DNA of 64,000 nucleotides from Pempheris klunzingeri (Eukaryota; Chordata; Actinopteri; Acropomatiformes; Pempheridae): the NCBI RefSeq assembly GCF_042242105.1, contig NC_092022.1:8986001-9050000 (forward strand), written 5' to 3'. Positions 24,801 to 36,878 of the stretch are shown here, one piece after another; the first letter of the stretch is position 1, and each line of letters starts with the position of its first letter. The position numbers were made by a program, and so were the translations under genes. The notes beneath the pieces were generated by a model. That model was not told the origin of the DNA and did not search any database. It saw nothing but the letters and a program-made list of their open reading frames with translations.

Positions 24801-26654
24801 GTACAAATGCCATTCTCAGGGCTGCAGTGAGGCTGTAGGAAGGTTGCTATGAATGTGGTGATCTGAGCATAGTGAAAGCCAATGCTTTGTGACAGACTAG
24901 ACAAGACTAGAGGTCATGCTTTTGCTGAAATCGTTTGAGCTGCTAATTCTTGTTCTGCTCATTGCTGACTGAAATATTAATGCCATTTTCAGAGTCCACA
25001 TCTTGAACCTCTCAAAGAGGACTCATTGGCAGGGACGTATAAATCGGTGAGTCCAACATGTGCTAAATATAGCTACAGTGGTATGTAAGATTGTGTCAGA
25101 TTATATATTTGCACAGAACCAAAATATCAATAACTGGAAACAAAAAAAAAAGAAAATCACCAATTTGAACCAAAAATCCAAATGGAATTTAAGCATTATT
25201 ATAAGATGTGATCATGACTCACTGGTTTGGTTTCTCTCCTCCCTCTCTAGAATATACTTCTGGTCCAGAGACAAATGTCTGTGAAGGAGAGGGATGTGGA
25301 GCAGTTTCAGCAAGCTCTCAAAATCTACACAGATGCCACCTGCAGCCAGCAAAACAACCTGCAGTATGTCCCTTTGTCTGCCTCTGTGCCTTTGTTTGCA
25401 TCAGGATCGCTCTCTGGTTTGATGCAGCCACTTCAAATCGCCTCAATTATCCCAGACATGTTAGATAACCCCCACTGTCCTGTTTTTTCTCTCTCTTTTT
25501 ATTTTTAGCGTTTCAGTCCAGAACCTGCCAGACAGATCATGCTTCATCATGTACGAATTTTGGCAGGACCGTCTCTCCTGGATGAGGTAGGATCACAAGG
25601 CCTTTGTGGCATATTAGATTAGAAAACATTTTCTGAGAATTTCCACTAAAATTTGCACAGCACACCAAGTTGCTCACAAGCTGCCTTTGAAGCATCATTG
25701 CCTTGCTGAGAGGCAAATGGCAGCTTCGTCATTTACATCCTTCTTTCCACTCAGCTACCTGCAGTCGTCCATCAGTAAGACCTTCCAGCGCTGCATTATC
25801 GACTCACTGGAAGAGCCAGAGATGGTCTCCACCATGCTCCTCCCAGGTAAAACCCAGACTTTTAAACGATAATCTCTATCTTATTTAAAGCTGCTATTTC
25901 GTGCACAAAGTCTCCCATGAATCCACTCTGATTTAGCTGATAGTTTTATGAATGAATAACTATTCTCAGTAAAACTGTGAGAATGAAATAAAAGAATTGC
26001 ATGGTCTTGTGAAAAAATATTATTACATATGCCTCACACAATGAAGAGGGCCTCTCAGTGGTTCAAGATTCAAATGATTATTGATTAAATGAAGCTAAGA
26101 GCTTAGTTAAAGGCAATATTTTATATTTATTTCTAATAGGTAGCAATTTTCAGCTAAAAAAGCTCTGATAAATACATTGTGTGCTACTTGTTCAGCACTG
26201 ATTAGTCAATTAGTGACAAGCTGGTGAATATTGTGGCATATTTGTGTGCATTTGGCTGTTAAAGAACCAGATATTTCACTCAGGAGCTGGTGACCAAAAC
26301 GAGCTAAAAGCAGAATTAATATTAGTCTTTTATATGGTGTCCAGAAACTCAATGCTAATGTTTCTCCGTAGCTAATGTTTCTCCGTAATATCACAATATT
26401 ATATACGTATCTCTGTATCAACTTTAAAGGTGTTGTGTTAGTTGTGTGAGATATAGTGTGTTAGATAATTATTCGTAAATTTAGGCGGCCATTACTTTTT
26501 TTTAAGAAAAAACAGAAATATATGTTGATTATTAGCTTTTTCTCCCTGTTATTGTTGTTGCTCATTTGTTTGGCTCAAGCGAAGAACATATAACATTGAT
26601 GCTCAGTTATCGTTTTATTCAACAGCCTCTTGGTGGATCATGAACAACAACTGA
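9896..26654 (+). CDS. necab3: N-terminal EF-hand calcium-binding protein (NECAB family, best fit NECAB3)
   Basis: Exons: 9896-10012, 13860-13884, 18243-18351, 19130-19155, 19449-19546, 23218-23476, 23671-23750, 24993-25046, 25251-25363, 25509-25586, 25755-25846, 26626-26654. Phases join and give 359 residues (NECABs are about 350-400). A canonical EF-hand loop spans residues 45-56 (DKNDDGKLSMEE). A second EF-hand near residues 79-90 is degenerate, lacking the Gly and the final Glu. A coiled-coil-like stretch follows, then an ABM-type fold from about residue 260, ending SWWIMNNN. NECABs are neuronal cytosolic Ca2+-binding adaptors; NECAB3 is linked to APBA2/X11 proteins (established). The choice of NECAB3 over NECAB1 rests on the MLACTEMITMCL start, LHVS, YEFWQD and WIMNNN, plus tox2 nearby (human NECAB3 and TOX2 are both on chromosome 20). 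The middle resembles NECAB1, so the paralogue call is moderate. Confidence 0.85.
10013..13859 (+). other. necab3: necab3 intron 1
   Basis: AT-rich intron of 3.8 kb with no credible coding frame on either strand and no repeat that I can name. Short open frames here lack splice context or domain resemblance. Confidence 0.7.
13885..18242 (+). other. necab3: necab3 intron 2
   Basis: This 4.4 kb AT-rich intron holds no coding frame. Directly after the 25-bp exon, positions 13903-13945 carry two CTAATTA sites and an ATTAAA-rich tract, which resemble homeodomain cores. A T run lies at about 14875-14891. Nothing else was recognised. Confidence 0.6.
20050..20715. repeat. Dispersed teleost repeat, split by a nested insertion
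   Basis: The left part (about 20050-20329) has the GCTAACA/AGCATGCTAACATGCT-rich text and the CCAAAATATTGGACAAATT segment of a repeat that I recognise as widespread in spiny-rayed fish. The right part (20530-20715) continues the same repeat (GGATCATCACCAAAGTT, then AAAATTTCATGGCAATCCA). Between them, about 20330-20529 is unrelated and looks like a separate retroelement fragment. Family names cannot be confirmed without a repeat library. Confidence 0.55.
20330..20529. mobile_element. Nested retroelement-like fragment
   Basis: This roughly 200-bp block interrupts the dispersed repeat around it. It carries AAGATTCAAGATTCAAAG, a TATCATATGCACAGTAAGG segment and an A-rich tail (about 20460-20525). 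The text resembles SINE/LINE 3' fragments common in fish, but no reading frame survives, so the class is a guess. Confidence 0.4.
23751..24992 (+). other. necab3: necab3 intron 7
   Basis: A 1.2 kb intron with no coding frame. A GATA-repeat-like run (AAGATAAGATAAA) occurs at about 23874-23887. Nothing else was recognised. Confidence 0.6.
25847..26625 (+). other. necab3: necab3 last intron
   Basis: A 0.8 kb AT-rich intron before the 29-nt coding end. Positions about 26186-26345 (AGCTGGTGACCAAAACGAGC region) resemble a dispersed fish repeat, at low confidence. The branch/pyrimidine region before the final acceptor reads TTTTATTCAACAG. Confidence 0.45.
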
Positions 26655-27895
26655 CAGAGCAAAGCTGCTGCCATTCAACACAATAAAAGCAGGAGGAAGA
26701 GGCGATTGTATAATCATTTAACCTTTTTTGTTCTTTGATATCCACTTTTTCCTCATGGCATGACCACGATTGTTTTTGCATTAGCTATGCTCCAAGGCTA
26801 TAAAAAATAAGACTGCTCAGATAAATCAGTCAGCAGTGAAACAAATTTAAACCTTGGAGAGAAAGGATTGAGGTAATGCAATATTTCGTCGTGTGATCAG
26901 GATCTGTGCCAACAGTATTGGCACATTTCTTGCTACCGATTTAATAGAAACACAAGACATATTTAAAAAAAAAAAAAAAAAAATGCATGGTTTCTTATTT
27001 CTCAGTGCTAGTTTATTTCAATCAAATCTACATCTTAGAATAGATATGATGTCAGTGATGCCACAAAAAATAGAAATACATGAATGATAACTGATCTGTC
27101 CATCCATCACTATCCATCACTTGTTCTTCAGTACAGAGAAAAACAGAAATAGTGGTAGGTTTAACCTGCATTTCCCCTTGTTCTCTCTGTGGTATTGTGC
27201 TTTGTTGTCTCCTTCAAAGCTTTGCTACCAAGCGTCTTTTTGTTGATGGGTTAGATAGAACACAGTTAACAAACGATTATGGTCCGCATCTAAACTCCTA
27301 TCGCCCATGTGTCACTCCTGCACTTTAGAAAAATATGAAATATGGACCTAATTGTGAAGAATGGATATTTATTGTAGATTGTCTATTGAAAATGTTCAAT
27401 TAACTATTGTTATAACAAGCCAAGAGCTGCACTGAAGTGTAGTGAGACATTAGCAGATTATAACAATTACCAAATAATTTTGCAGTTTACCTGTACTGTT
27501 ACTCTAGAAATAAAACTCAAAAGCCATTACTTTACATTCACAGTATGTAATCAGAAGAGTTTAATGAAGTTTAACGGTACAGCACACACAAATAGAAGTT
27601 TATATTTTGAGTACAGAGGTTAAGCAGAAACTGTTCAGTGTAATGACATTAGAAAGAACGTCTATTAAGATTGTGTACAGTAGTTAATGAAAGCTGTAAG
27701 ATGTAAGTAGTTGTTGTAGAGCATAGGTAAATGTACAGTATGATAGTATATTGAGCTTTGGTTGCTCCGATAATGCAATGAATGAATGTGTTCACTGTTT
27801 CTTTCCCGTGTTTATCATTTCTTTTATGAAGAATATACAGTTGTTATGTGGATGCTATGTTTGTTTTATGGCATGAAATAAAGTTCATGATTTGT
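26655..27895 (+). other. necab3: Probable necab3 3'UTR
   Basis: No coding frame follows the necab3 stop. AATAAA hexamers occur at 26682-26687 (only 28 nt after the stop) and near 27867 (GAAATAAAGTTC). The second is in a more usual place for a vertebrate neuronal gene and would give a 3'UTR of about 1.2 kb; both may be used. The stretch is AT-rich, with an A run at 26965-26983. Confidence 0.45.
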
Positions 27896-30800
27896 TGATG
27901 ACGTGAAATGACGTACTAAATGTCCACCTGCCCAAGATGAGTACAATGATTCTGAATTGTGATCTAAAAGAAAGATCATAGTTATTTATTAGTAAATTAA
28001 TGGTAAGGTTGAAATGGTCCACTATATTCAGAAGCCACCTCATATTGTGTTCATGTATATCACCGTCAATTTAGCTTCTCTTTTTCTAGAAATTGTAGCA
28101 GGAATATACTGGCTCTGTAAACGTGCTTGTTTAGGCAGGATTATATCTTTAAATTGTATTAGAATCCAATTCACATGTACAGGAGCTGTCAAAGGAACTT
28201 AATTTCCTTCTCCTTTGCTGAATATGACTGACAGACTGAAATTCTTTGTAAATATAGGCTCATCATATCAGCAGCTGGAACCTTTGAGAAACGTCTCAAA
28301 AACAACAGAACAATTTGAAGCCCACATTGTGTTCAGTCTGGGGCCAGTCAGCTGCTTTTCACCTTTCAAAGCCAGTTCGCTCTTTTAGCCAATTCCTTTT
28401 CCACACACACAACAGGAAACTGCTCTAACCTAGAAAATTTAAGCCCCAAGTTTCCATCTGCAGAAGCAGCAGACAGCTCACATTCACAGTCTGTATTTTC
28501 ATTCTTAATAGTATATACACATCAAGTTATATTTGACTTCACAGCTTGTTCCCAGAGTGCATAAGCTATAAAAAATAAGCAGTTTAAGTTGTGGAAGTTT
28601 TATACTTTGTGCTTAAGAAAATCCTCTTAATACATAATCTATGTACAATATAACTCACATGTGAGGATTTCCTTTAAGTACTAACACTGTATTTTTTTGT
28701 GTACTTACACATATTATCCATAAATGGACATTAAGACATTGAAAATAGGCCAAAGTAATGTGTCACTTCACATTAAAGCAGCTGAAAGTATTACTCACAT
28801 CAGTCTTAATAAGCAGGAGGATTTTATGAATTTATATTAATTCCATATATCTCACAAGTCTACTAAAACCTAAGTAGCTGGAAAGTTGAATGTGATGTTG
28901 TTCCAGCAGACAGGGAGAAATCTAACCTTTCAGGTGCCTTCAAAGGTAAAACCGAATGGAAAGGGTTCTCTGTGATCGAACGTGTAAGATATGAAGATGG
29001 TAAATGCAGGAGGGCTTCTACAGCTGCGGTTTCTCATGGAGAGAAATTCTACTGCAGCTTCAGATCTCACATCCTAATCCTTCCCTGCTGCTATTTTCTC
29101 CTCAGTGACAGTGGGGCTTCTAGATGGATGTCAGGGCCAAAACAACTGCCAGCTATGTGGGCTGAAAAACATATTTTAGATGTTCCATGTGTGTATATAT
29201 AAGCATCATGTCAGGTCCCCCAGCGGCATAGAAGGTACATGTTCGGAACATATGCAGTACAATGTGTAGAGGATGGTCTGTTTCCACAGCAGACTGAGCA
29301 CACATCAATGAATGTAAGGTGGATGTAAGAGAAGGCAATCAGTCAATGTATTGTGGATTAACTACCCGTAAATGGATGCCATTTGTGCTGTTTGGCACCC
29401 ATTAGCGGACAAAGCTTTTAATGTCCATGATGTTAATGCACCTATGTGCCTTTTTATTAATTAGGAGTTTATGTGTATGCGTCTTTGCTTGTGTAAAATT
29501 AAGAATAAGTGGTTTGAATAGTTGGAGACAGAAAGTGAGAGGAAATCAACCGACAAGAGAGCAGAATAACACAGCAAAAAAAAAAAGTAGAAAATGAGAG
29601 AGAAGAAATGGTGTGTGAAAAGACAAGCAGGGGAAATCAGGGTCAACTGTCAGGGCACATTGATGCTGAAGGGAAACAAACTCAAGCAGAAAGCCTGAGT
29701 TCTGATTTCCTCAAATGTAACACACACACACACGCACACGACCCAGTAGGCAGATTTGTGATACGTTAAGGTAACAGGAGGGTGGGTGAAGCACGGAGGA
29801 GGAGGAGGTGATGCAGCGACGGGTACAGTTACATGTCTTCTAGCATTTTCAAGGCCAGATTAGTGACAGTTGATCAAGGAGGGATTACTGATGGCCCAAA
29901 GCACAAAATATATTTCTGGAATTAGAGGGTGTCTGATCTGTCTTATCAGATGGGCTCCGCTGCCTACTTTCATTGGCCACACATTCGCTGCAGCAGATGA
30001 CACAAACATAAGTGGAGGAGTATATCAGCTCACAGGCAGAATAACTGTGGAGCTTCTTGAGTTTTTTTCAGTGTAATCGTATTGATCTGACATTCAGGAT
30101 TCCCGCCAATAAACAGAGAGAGTGTTGGATTCTGCGGTAGCAGTGAGCACATAAGCACATCATTTCAACCAACCCGTCTTAAGTCTTATAGTGCTGTAGT
30201 ATTAGGTCACTAAATGGCATCATAACTATACAAATGCCAAAACTGAAGCACATAATTGTGTCACTGCTTAACAAGTGTCAGATCACTTCAAAACCGCCCT
30301 TGTATGTTCATTTGCTGAAAAGGACAGCAGATCACAGCTTGGTAATTATTCCTAGAGTCACTATGTCGGGATGTCTGGCTAGACAAAAAAGCACTTGACC
30401 AACCACAGAGTGGTGGAGAGGTTCAATAGGATGTGGAGCTAAAAGCATCACAGTGACAATGCGCACAAGAGGATCACAGACGGCAGACAGACAAAGAGAA
30501 GGAAATGGAAAAACAGAAAATAGTATAAACCATGAAGTAAAAGAGCAGGAGGAGGTGAAATAAACCCAATTTTTGACATCCTCTTGTACGGGCAGAATGG
30601 GGTTGTCAGGGGTAAAAGCAGGAGATTTTTGGTGGAGGAGGGCTGATGAAAAGAAATATCAGAACAGAGAAGGGAATGCTGGTGGGTGATGGAAACTGGG
30701 GGCGTGGGTGTTCATTGAAGAGTAGAGATGGTAAATTGACACTGTGAAATAGTGGACAAACAACTGGAGGAGAGGAGAGGAAAATGAAGGAGAAAAATGA

Positions 30801-30926
30801 GGAGATAGACGACAGTGTGGACAGCAAACACAAAAAGATGAGGAGATTAAGAAATAAATGATTGAATAAAAAGGATGCAGAAAATCAATTCAATCCATTT
30901 GGAAAAATGCATCTGATGCATCTACA
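27896..30926. other. Intergenic, no gene seen
   Basis: AT-rich sequence without supported exons on either strand. It contains small simple repeats, including an AC run near 29720-29745 and purine-rich text from 29500. The short open frames show no domain likeness. Confidence 0.6.
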
Positions 30927-31320
30927 CTGAATGGCTAGAAGTTAGTGGACACCCCTGACCATAAAGCTGTGTACATTTCTGGGGTTGTTTTTTTTATGAT
31001 TTAGACTAGATCCCTTATTTTCAATCATGGGAAATGTTAATGCTACAGCATCTAAGCATATTTTATACAATGGTGTGCTTCCAATGTGGTGATACAGACC
31101 TGAAGACCTGAACATCCAACACCTTTGAGGTGACCTGGAAGACTTCCAGTTGACTGGAAGTGCCTGACTTCTCTAATGAGCTTTAGGCTGAGTGGGAGCA
31201 AACCCGTGTTTCAAAATAATGTGGGAAGCCTTCACAAATGAGTTGAGGCACAATATTATATAACAGCAGTATATTGAAGCCCATGGTTTCAAAATCAAAT
31301 ATGGGTGTGTTGTTCATGTG
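30927..31320 (+). mobile_element. Decayed, internally deleted Tc1/mariner-like element
   Basis: The left text (ACACTGAATGGCTAGAAGTTAGTGGACACC and onward, through ATAAAGCTGTGT) matches the start of a Tc1-like family that I recognise in fish. Further right, scattered pieces of the transposase 3' coding region survive (AACATCCAACACCTTTGAGG, GTGGGAAGCCTTC, GAAGCCCATGGTTTCAAAA) with stops and gaps between them. Most of the transposase is missing. Exact ends and TA duplications could not be fixed. Confidence 0.55.
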
Positions 31321-32259
31321 CCCTCCTGCTCTAGCCATGTAGTTTACACCTAATACTTTAATTACAAACTGTGTTGAAAGAAAACGGCTGATATTCTGCC
31401 TCACTTCAAATCTTTGAAAACTGACTCTCAATCACAAAACATTCATCGCAAAGTGTCCGCTGTCTCCCTTCATGTATAAACAGATTACATCAAGAAAAAG
31501 AGATATCTAGTAGAAAAGCGTAGCACACAGAAGTGGAGGCAGACGGAGAGAAAATGGGCGGAGAGAACAGAAGAGAAAGTGAGGGAGAAATATGCTTGTG
31601 CAAAAAAGGATTAAGAAAAGGAGATGATTAAAAGGTGAAAACAGAGGAGATTGAAGCAGCTGTGAAATAAGATTACAGATATGAGATTACTGTAAGTATG
31701 AAGGAAGCCAGAAGGAAAAGAAGCAAAAAGAGAATAATGAAGTAAAAATAGCATAGAAAGGCCTGAAACAGAAGAAAGCAAGACAAGAAAGAGAAAAAAA
31801 AAGGGAAACGACATGAATGAGAATGGAAAATCAGCTGCATAAAGACACGGGCCCAAACATTACACACACTAGCCTGTGAGAAAAAGGAGGATCTCATAGA
31901 CATAGTGAGAGATGATGAGATACAGTTTATGTTGATATTCTATTCTATCCTTATTTTTGCTGATTATTACAAACTGATGGGTCATCTCAGTGAAGACCAG
32001 CACTCATATTTGACATGTTTCCACATCTTCAGAATCTGCCAGAAGTGTGTAGGAACTTCCTGCTCTTCTTCTTGAGAACTGTAACCTGCTCACAGGTATT
32101 TTGAGGTACTTGTACTCCAATAAATACTCTGTTTTTCCCTCTACTACATTCACTTGTAATTCAAGGTGACATTGCAGATTAAAAAGCTAAATCCTCAAAA
32201 GTATAATGGCATATAAATTATACAAGGAAGCTTATAGAGAAAGACAGAGAGAAAGTAAA
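31321..32259. other. Intergenic, purine-rich, no gene seen
   Basis: A long purine-rich (A/G) stretch at about 31490-31840 creates open pyrimidine-translated frames on the minus strand that are not believable genes. A short piece near 32088-32165 resembles the dispersed repeat at 43781-43990. Confidence 0.5.
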
Positions 32260-32870
32260 GTAAAGTTTGTTGGCCCCAAGGGGAAATTTGAAGCTGTAGT
32301 GTGTTGCTTCACATAACAAACCATCACAAAAACAAGATGCACACAATGCTAGACAGTTGTTTCACATAAATACATCTGGAAAACATAAAGGAGACATTTG
32401 ACCATATATCTGACACAGACAACATGACGCCTGAAAAGAACCCGTAAGAATTAAAGTGCAACAGTACCAAAGCACTTCTCGTGGCCTATTTATTGCATGG
32501 TGCTCTACTTCACTGAGATTTAGCATTAGAGCTCAGCAGCTTGATGGAGGCTGGAACAAACGATAGCTTCATGCGGTTTGATTTGCACTGCGGCACACAT
32601 AGTCTTCTTCCTGATGGCAGAGGTTTGTATTCAGAAAAGAGAGGGATGTTGACAGCCTGTGATGATATTTGTCGCTTGGGCTCATATTCTTTCTCCGCAA
32701 TTACCCTCATAGCTGCTTTAAGCAAGCTGGCAAGCCTGTTTTTCAGGTCCGCTCTTCTGCTGCCAAACCATGCTGTATTTCCAATGATGCTCTCTCAGAT
32801 CGCCCAGCAGGACATCAGCATGATCTGGCTGCTCGCTCCACACAGCCTCAGTCGCCCTAAATAGTAAAAT
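32260..32870. repeat. Retroelement-derived fragment
   Basis: The block starts with a GGCCCCAAGGGGAAATTTG motif and includes CTTCCTGATGGCAGAGG-type text typical of dispersed non-LTR retroelement tails in fish genomes. A related piece occurs at 33345-33500 in the same orientation (shared GGGGAAATTTG, then TTCACATAA). Open frames on both strands are present but without recognised domains. Class assignment is tentative. Confidence 0.4.
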
Positions 32871-33196
32871 CTCTGTTGCAGGCAAACAATGCGTGTTTTT
32901 GAGCAAAGAATGTTGCTTATGTGGACACGTAAGTATTTATATGAGGAAACCTGAATGATTTTTTGGTTTTGATGACAACTGGAACTGACAAACTGACATT
33001 TGGATTGAGGTGGTGAGGGTTAAGAGTATAAGTGATGCCACAGAAGCCTGTGGGGACACCTGTATTGCTGTGTTTGGTGTTTGACAGCGTCCCATTAACC
33101 TTACTTGCTGCGTCTTATTAGTTAAAAATAATAAAACCATCTAATCAGGGTTTACACTCATGTCCTTCAACTTCTCTAAAAGCATGGAGCGTTGCA

Positions 33197-34021
33197 CTAG
33201 CCTGACATCGCCAGACCATTTCGCAAAAGGCAATTAGTCTGGAGCCTCTTGGTTTATTTTTGATTTCCAGACCAAAATGTGTCTGGACACAACTGGATAG
33301 ACCTATAACCAATTGGAGCAATGAGACATGTGATGTGGCTTTCTTATCAAGGGTCAAGGTTCAAGGTTATCTTTATTTTCCCACCAGGGGAAATTTGTTA
33401 TACAGTGTTCACATAAAACTGAATGCAAAGAGCCAACATTCACATTATTATCGACAGAAGCTTTAAACGCAGTTGCTTGTTCTTCCCTCAGAGAAAATAT
33501 GTCATCCAGTTCGGTAATTGCTGATGCAATAGAGGTACGTTCCTTATCATCATTAGCCATCTTGATTGTTTATGAAAATGCCTTAATGGTGCTTCTCTGT
33601 GAAGTGTCTACACACTATTCGGCCACCACCACATGGCCCAAGCAAACACAAATAAGTCAAGGGAGATTGATGAGACAGAGAGCTGATGAAAGTCATTTTC
33701 AGGCTCACAATAAATCATAATGTGAACATTATGTGAACCATAGTTTTTGCCCTGTTGGCTGCCATTGTTGCTTGCTTTATCTGCTGCCACTGGCTCACAC
33801 TCCATTTAAACAGTTTTCCATGTCCTCGTCATTACATGTTAAGCCGCCACACTGAAACCAACTCAGTGTATCGGACCTGCCCCATGTTAGATGAAACTGC
33901 TGTGACTGTCCAAACCTGGGTCAAATTGGCCGGAACCCGGTCTGAATGGGAGGGGAACCAGACGCTTCTGCCGGAGCAAATAAAACATGAGTTTGCAGAT
34001 TCGTCTGGTTCCCAGGCTAGG
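33197..34021. mobile_element. Probable non-autonomous hAT-type DNA transposon
   Basis: The ends are inverted relative to each other: CTAGCCTGAC at 33197 and, read on the other strand, CTAGCCTGGG ending at 34020. Near-identical GTTGCA sequence lies just outside both ends (33191-33196 and 34022-34027), consistent with a hAT-style target duplication of 7-8 bp with one mismatch. Internal text near both ends repeats the CCAGAC/GTCTGG theme. There is no transposase frame, and a retroelement-like fragment sits inside at 33345-33500. Confidence 0.5.
33345..33500. repeat. Retroelement-like fragment nested in the hAT-type element
   Basis: GGTCAAGGTTCAAGGTTATC and a following CAGGGGAAATTTG resemble the start of the block at 32260. 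It lies inside the element bounded at 33197 and 34021, so it inserted later. Confidence 0.4.
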
Positions 34022-34028
34022 GTTGCAC

Positions 34029-35695
34029 AGCATTAAACACTAAACTAAAATCAATAAGTATCACTCAAATACTGTTTACTCATCAGTAATTGAATACTGT
34101 AGAAGGATCCTTTTGAATACTTGGATGCATTTATTGTGAATCGCCTACATATGTTTTCACTTGAATCCTTTTATTTGAATAGTTTTCACTGTAGAATTGT
34201 TACATTTACGCAGCAATTATTTCCTGAAATAAAAGCAAAGCAAAGGCAGTGGAAAATACATTTTCTCAAGTACAATTTTAAGATACTGACATGTTACTCA
34301 AGTATTTCTGTTTTAAAGAAATTACTTTTATGTATAAAATGTATGCGTTTTTGCATTGTCATGCTAACCCTGGTTTTTTACCTCCTCTGAAAAGCATGTC
34401 AGGAGCCTCAGACTGTCTCTGAAGGACCAGTTTCTTGCCCACTGGATGAAGATTGGATTCTGCATTCTTATTAGACTCAAAGGTTAAGAGCCATATGCAC
34501 CTCCCTTTGCGACCTTTTTCTCTTGGGTATAACTAGACTGTTGGGCCACCATTGTTGTGTGGGGTCTGTTTCTGGGTACCTGTGTTGTAAATAAATACAT
34601 ACATTTTTAAGACAACACAGACTATTTAAAGTCTATTCTATTCACCAAAATAGAGACGAATGTGAAAGTACAACTTTTATTCTCTCATTTTCTGCTGATT
34701 TTCTACATTTGAGAGGGAAATATTGCACCTTTTACTTTACTACATTTATTTGATAGCAACATATATGATCAGATCATACACACAATGATGCATTGATAAT
34801 AAAAATTAGCAGCACTAAGTAATAGTTTCAAATAGCTATATGATAACACCCTCAAAAGGACAATTCTGCCTAATTTTACTCTGGATTCTTAAACCCATAT
34901 TTTGATAACATACAAAACATATTTGTCCCGTATATTTCAATTTTGTTTAAGTATAATTTTCATTTACATCTTGTATTTTAATTTTGTACCACTATTTGCA
35001 GTAACAGGTGTGATTCTCTATAAACACTGATGCAGTGTTGTTGGTTTCACTCTCACTTTTTGTTGCGTGGATACGGTTATTTATTGTGTGTGAAGATATG
35101 AGCCATATAATCACACCTAATATGTATTACTCGTTTAACCAATAAGCATGATATTAATCAGTTGCGATGGGACTTTGCACCACCTGGCTACTTCAGTGAG
35201 AACTGCTCACATTAACTAAGGATTTCTGTATACTCATTCACCAGCACAGAGCCCATGTACTACTCTGAAATGGAAATTATGACACACTAATGATTTATCA
35301 TATTCCCATTAGATGAAACAAATGGCCTCTTTGCTTCCCTACATGTTGGACTTGGGCAATTTTATAATTATCCTTTAAACAATAACTTATTGCTGTGAAT
35401 GGAGACGCGGCACATTAAAATAGAATTCAGCCACTGAATAATAATTAACATGGAAGACATTAGAAGTTAATAACATAAAATATGTTAGTCGGCCTACTTG
35501 CATTGAGATCCCTTACAGATTCTATGGAAACATAACATGCCTGCCTTTGTATGGAGCTTATTTTCCTTTGTCTTAAGTTTCAAATAATTTGCAATAGTTA
35601 GCAAGTAATACCAGGGAGGGAGTACTCAAGTTTCAGGATCTGAATTAGCTTTATTCCTCCCTGTTATTTTCTCTGTGGCATTTTATTTCTTTTAC

Positions 35696-35779
<84 letters not shown>

Positions 35780-36100
35780 GCACTATATGACAGCAATACT
35801 GGAGAGTTTGACATGAAAATAAATGATTTGCAGTTTGTGGTTTTACTTACCTCTGTGTTATAGGAAATACATTAATATAAACTCATGCACTCGGACAGCT
35901 TTAGAAGTAATAACAGTCAGGTTCAAATCCAATTTGAAATTTTAGATTGTCTGTAAATACAAATACAGGCCATTTATAAACAAAGAAGAACTTCATAGCA
36001 TATTGGTGGCCTGTGGCTTTAAAGTTTCCCATGAACCCTCGCGGTTTTTTGAACGTTTTCATTTAAAAACTATCTACTTAAAAACAGCATAGACGATCTT
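34029..36100. other. Intergenic AT-rich sequence
   Basis: No gene is seen. Positions 34665-34800 (TTTTACTTTACTACATTTATTTGA region) look like the reverse orientation of the dispersed repeat at 43781-43990. A long (TA)n tract lies at 35700-35778. Confidence 0.55.
35700..35778. repeat. (TA)n microsatellite
   Basis: About 79 bases of nearly pure TA, interrupted once by a CACACA insert around 35737-35742. It is probably length-variable and liable to assembly error. Confidence 0.95.
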
Positions 36101-36575
36101 TGTGAGGACGAACTGCTGCTACATTTTATACGATTTACGTTACTCTGCGGAAAAAGTTACAACATTTTTGGCACCATGATTATACACCACTATTTTTTCT
36201 GCAGCTACATATAAGCCATGGTTGCTATTACACATCCGGGCATTCAGAAGGCTTGCACTCTGGGCTACATGCTGAGGACCTGGTTCCTCCCCTCCGCCCA
36301 GGGGAAAGTCCCCGGACTCGAGGCAGAAAGTGCCCTGGGTGAATCCAGCGTCGGCTCACTCCTCACCGATTAGCAGCGAAGACGTTCATCGAACAGAGCT
36401 TGGTGTTCAGTGGTCGACTTTGTCAGCGTTCATAGTAATGCAAGTGTGCGCTTACTAACGCCTAAACAGAACGGGGCTCATTCTCGGAATGCTATTTCTT
36501 TTTCTATAATACACACATAAACAGGTGTTGACAAACAAACCGTTTTGTTCAGTATAACCACAGTGCTAACTTAAC

Positions 36576-36602
36576 TTAGCTTAGCTTGGCAAGCTAAGCT
36601 AA
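36576..36602. repeat. Perfect 13-bp inverted repeat
   Basis: Arms TTAGCTTAGCTTG and CAAGCTAAGCTAA flank a single G. The AGCTTAGCTTAGC theme is also common in dispersed fish repeats, so it may be a repeat end rather than a protein site. Confidence 0.85.
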
Positions 36603-36865
36603 CGTAGCTCTTCCGCCTTGAGTGGAAGCTGAACACGGTGGTTACTAAGTGGTTACTAAGCGACGTGATAAGTGCCGGTCCACTGTGCAGCACATATTGT
36701 TCACTTGGGCTTCATCTTACAGCGAAAACTCAATTTATTCAAGTTGGAGATAGAACATGTTTTATATGTTCCTTGTCTCCCGTTTACGTTTATTCGACTC
36801 ACACACACTAGTTGTACCTAAAGTAAAAAAGTAAGTAACTTCCTAATTTGAAGCGTGGTTCATGT

Positions 36866-36878
36866 CGCCATCTAGTGG
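36866..36878 (-). promoter_or_regulatory. CTCF-like motif
   Basis: On the minus strand it reads CCACTAGATGGCG, matching the vertebrate CTCF core consensus at all positions covered. Occupancy is unknown. Confidence 0.5.

Noticed and set aside
32541..32864. 107-codon frame in the 32 kb region
   Set aside because: It lies in a retroelement-like repeat and is open on both strands without recognisable motifs.
35675..35863. YIYIYI open frame
   Set aside because: It is a translation of the TA microsatellite.
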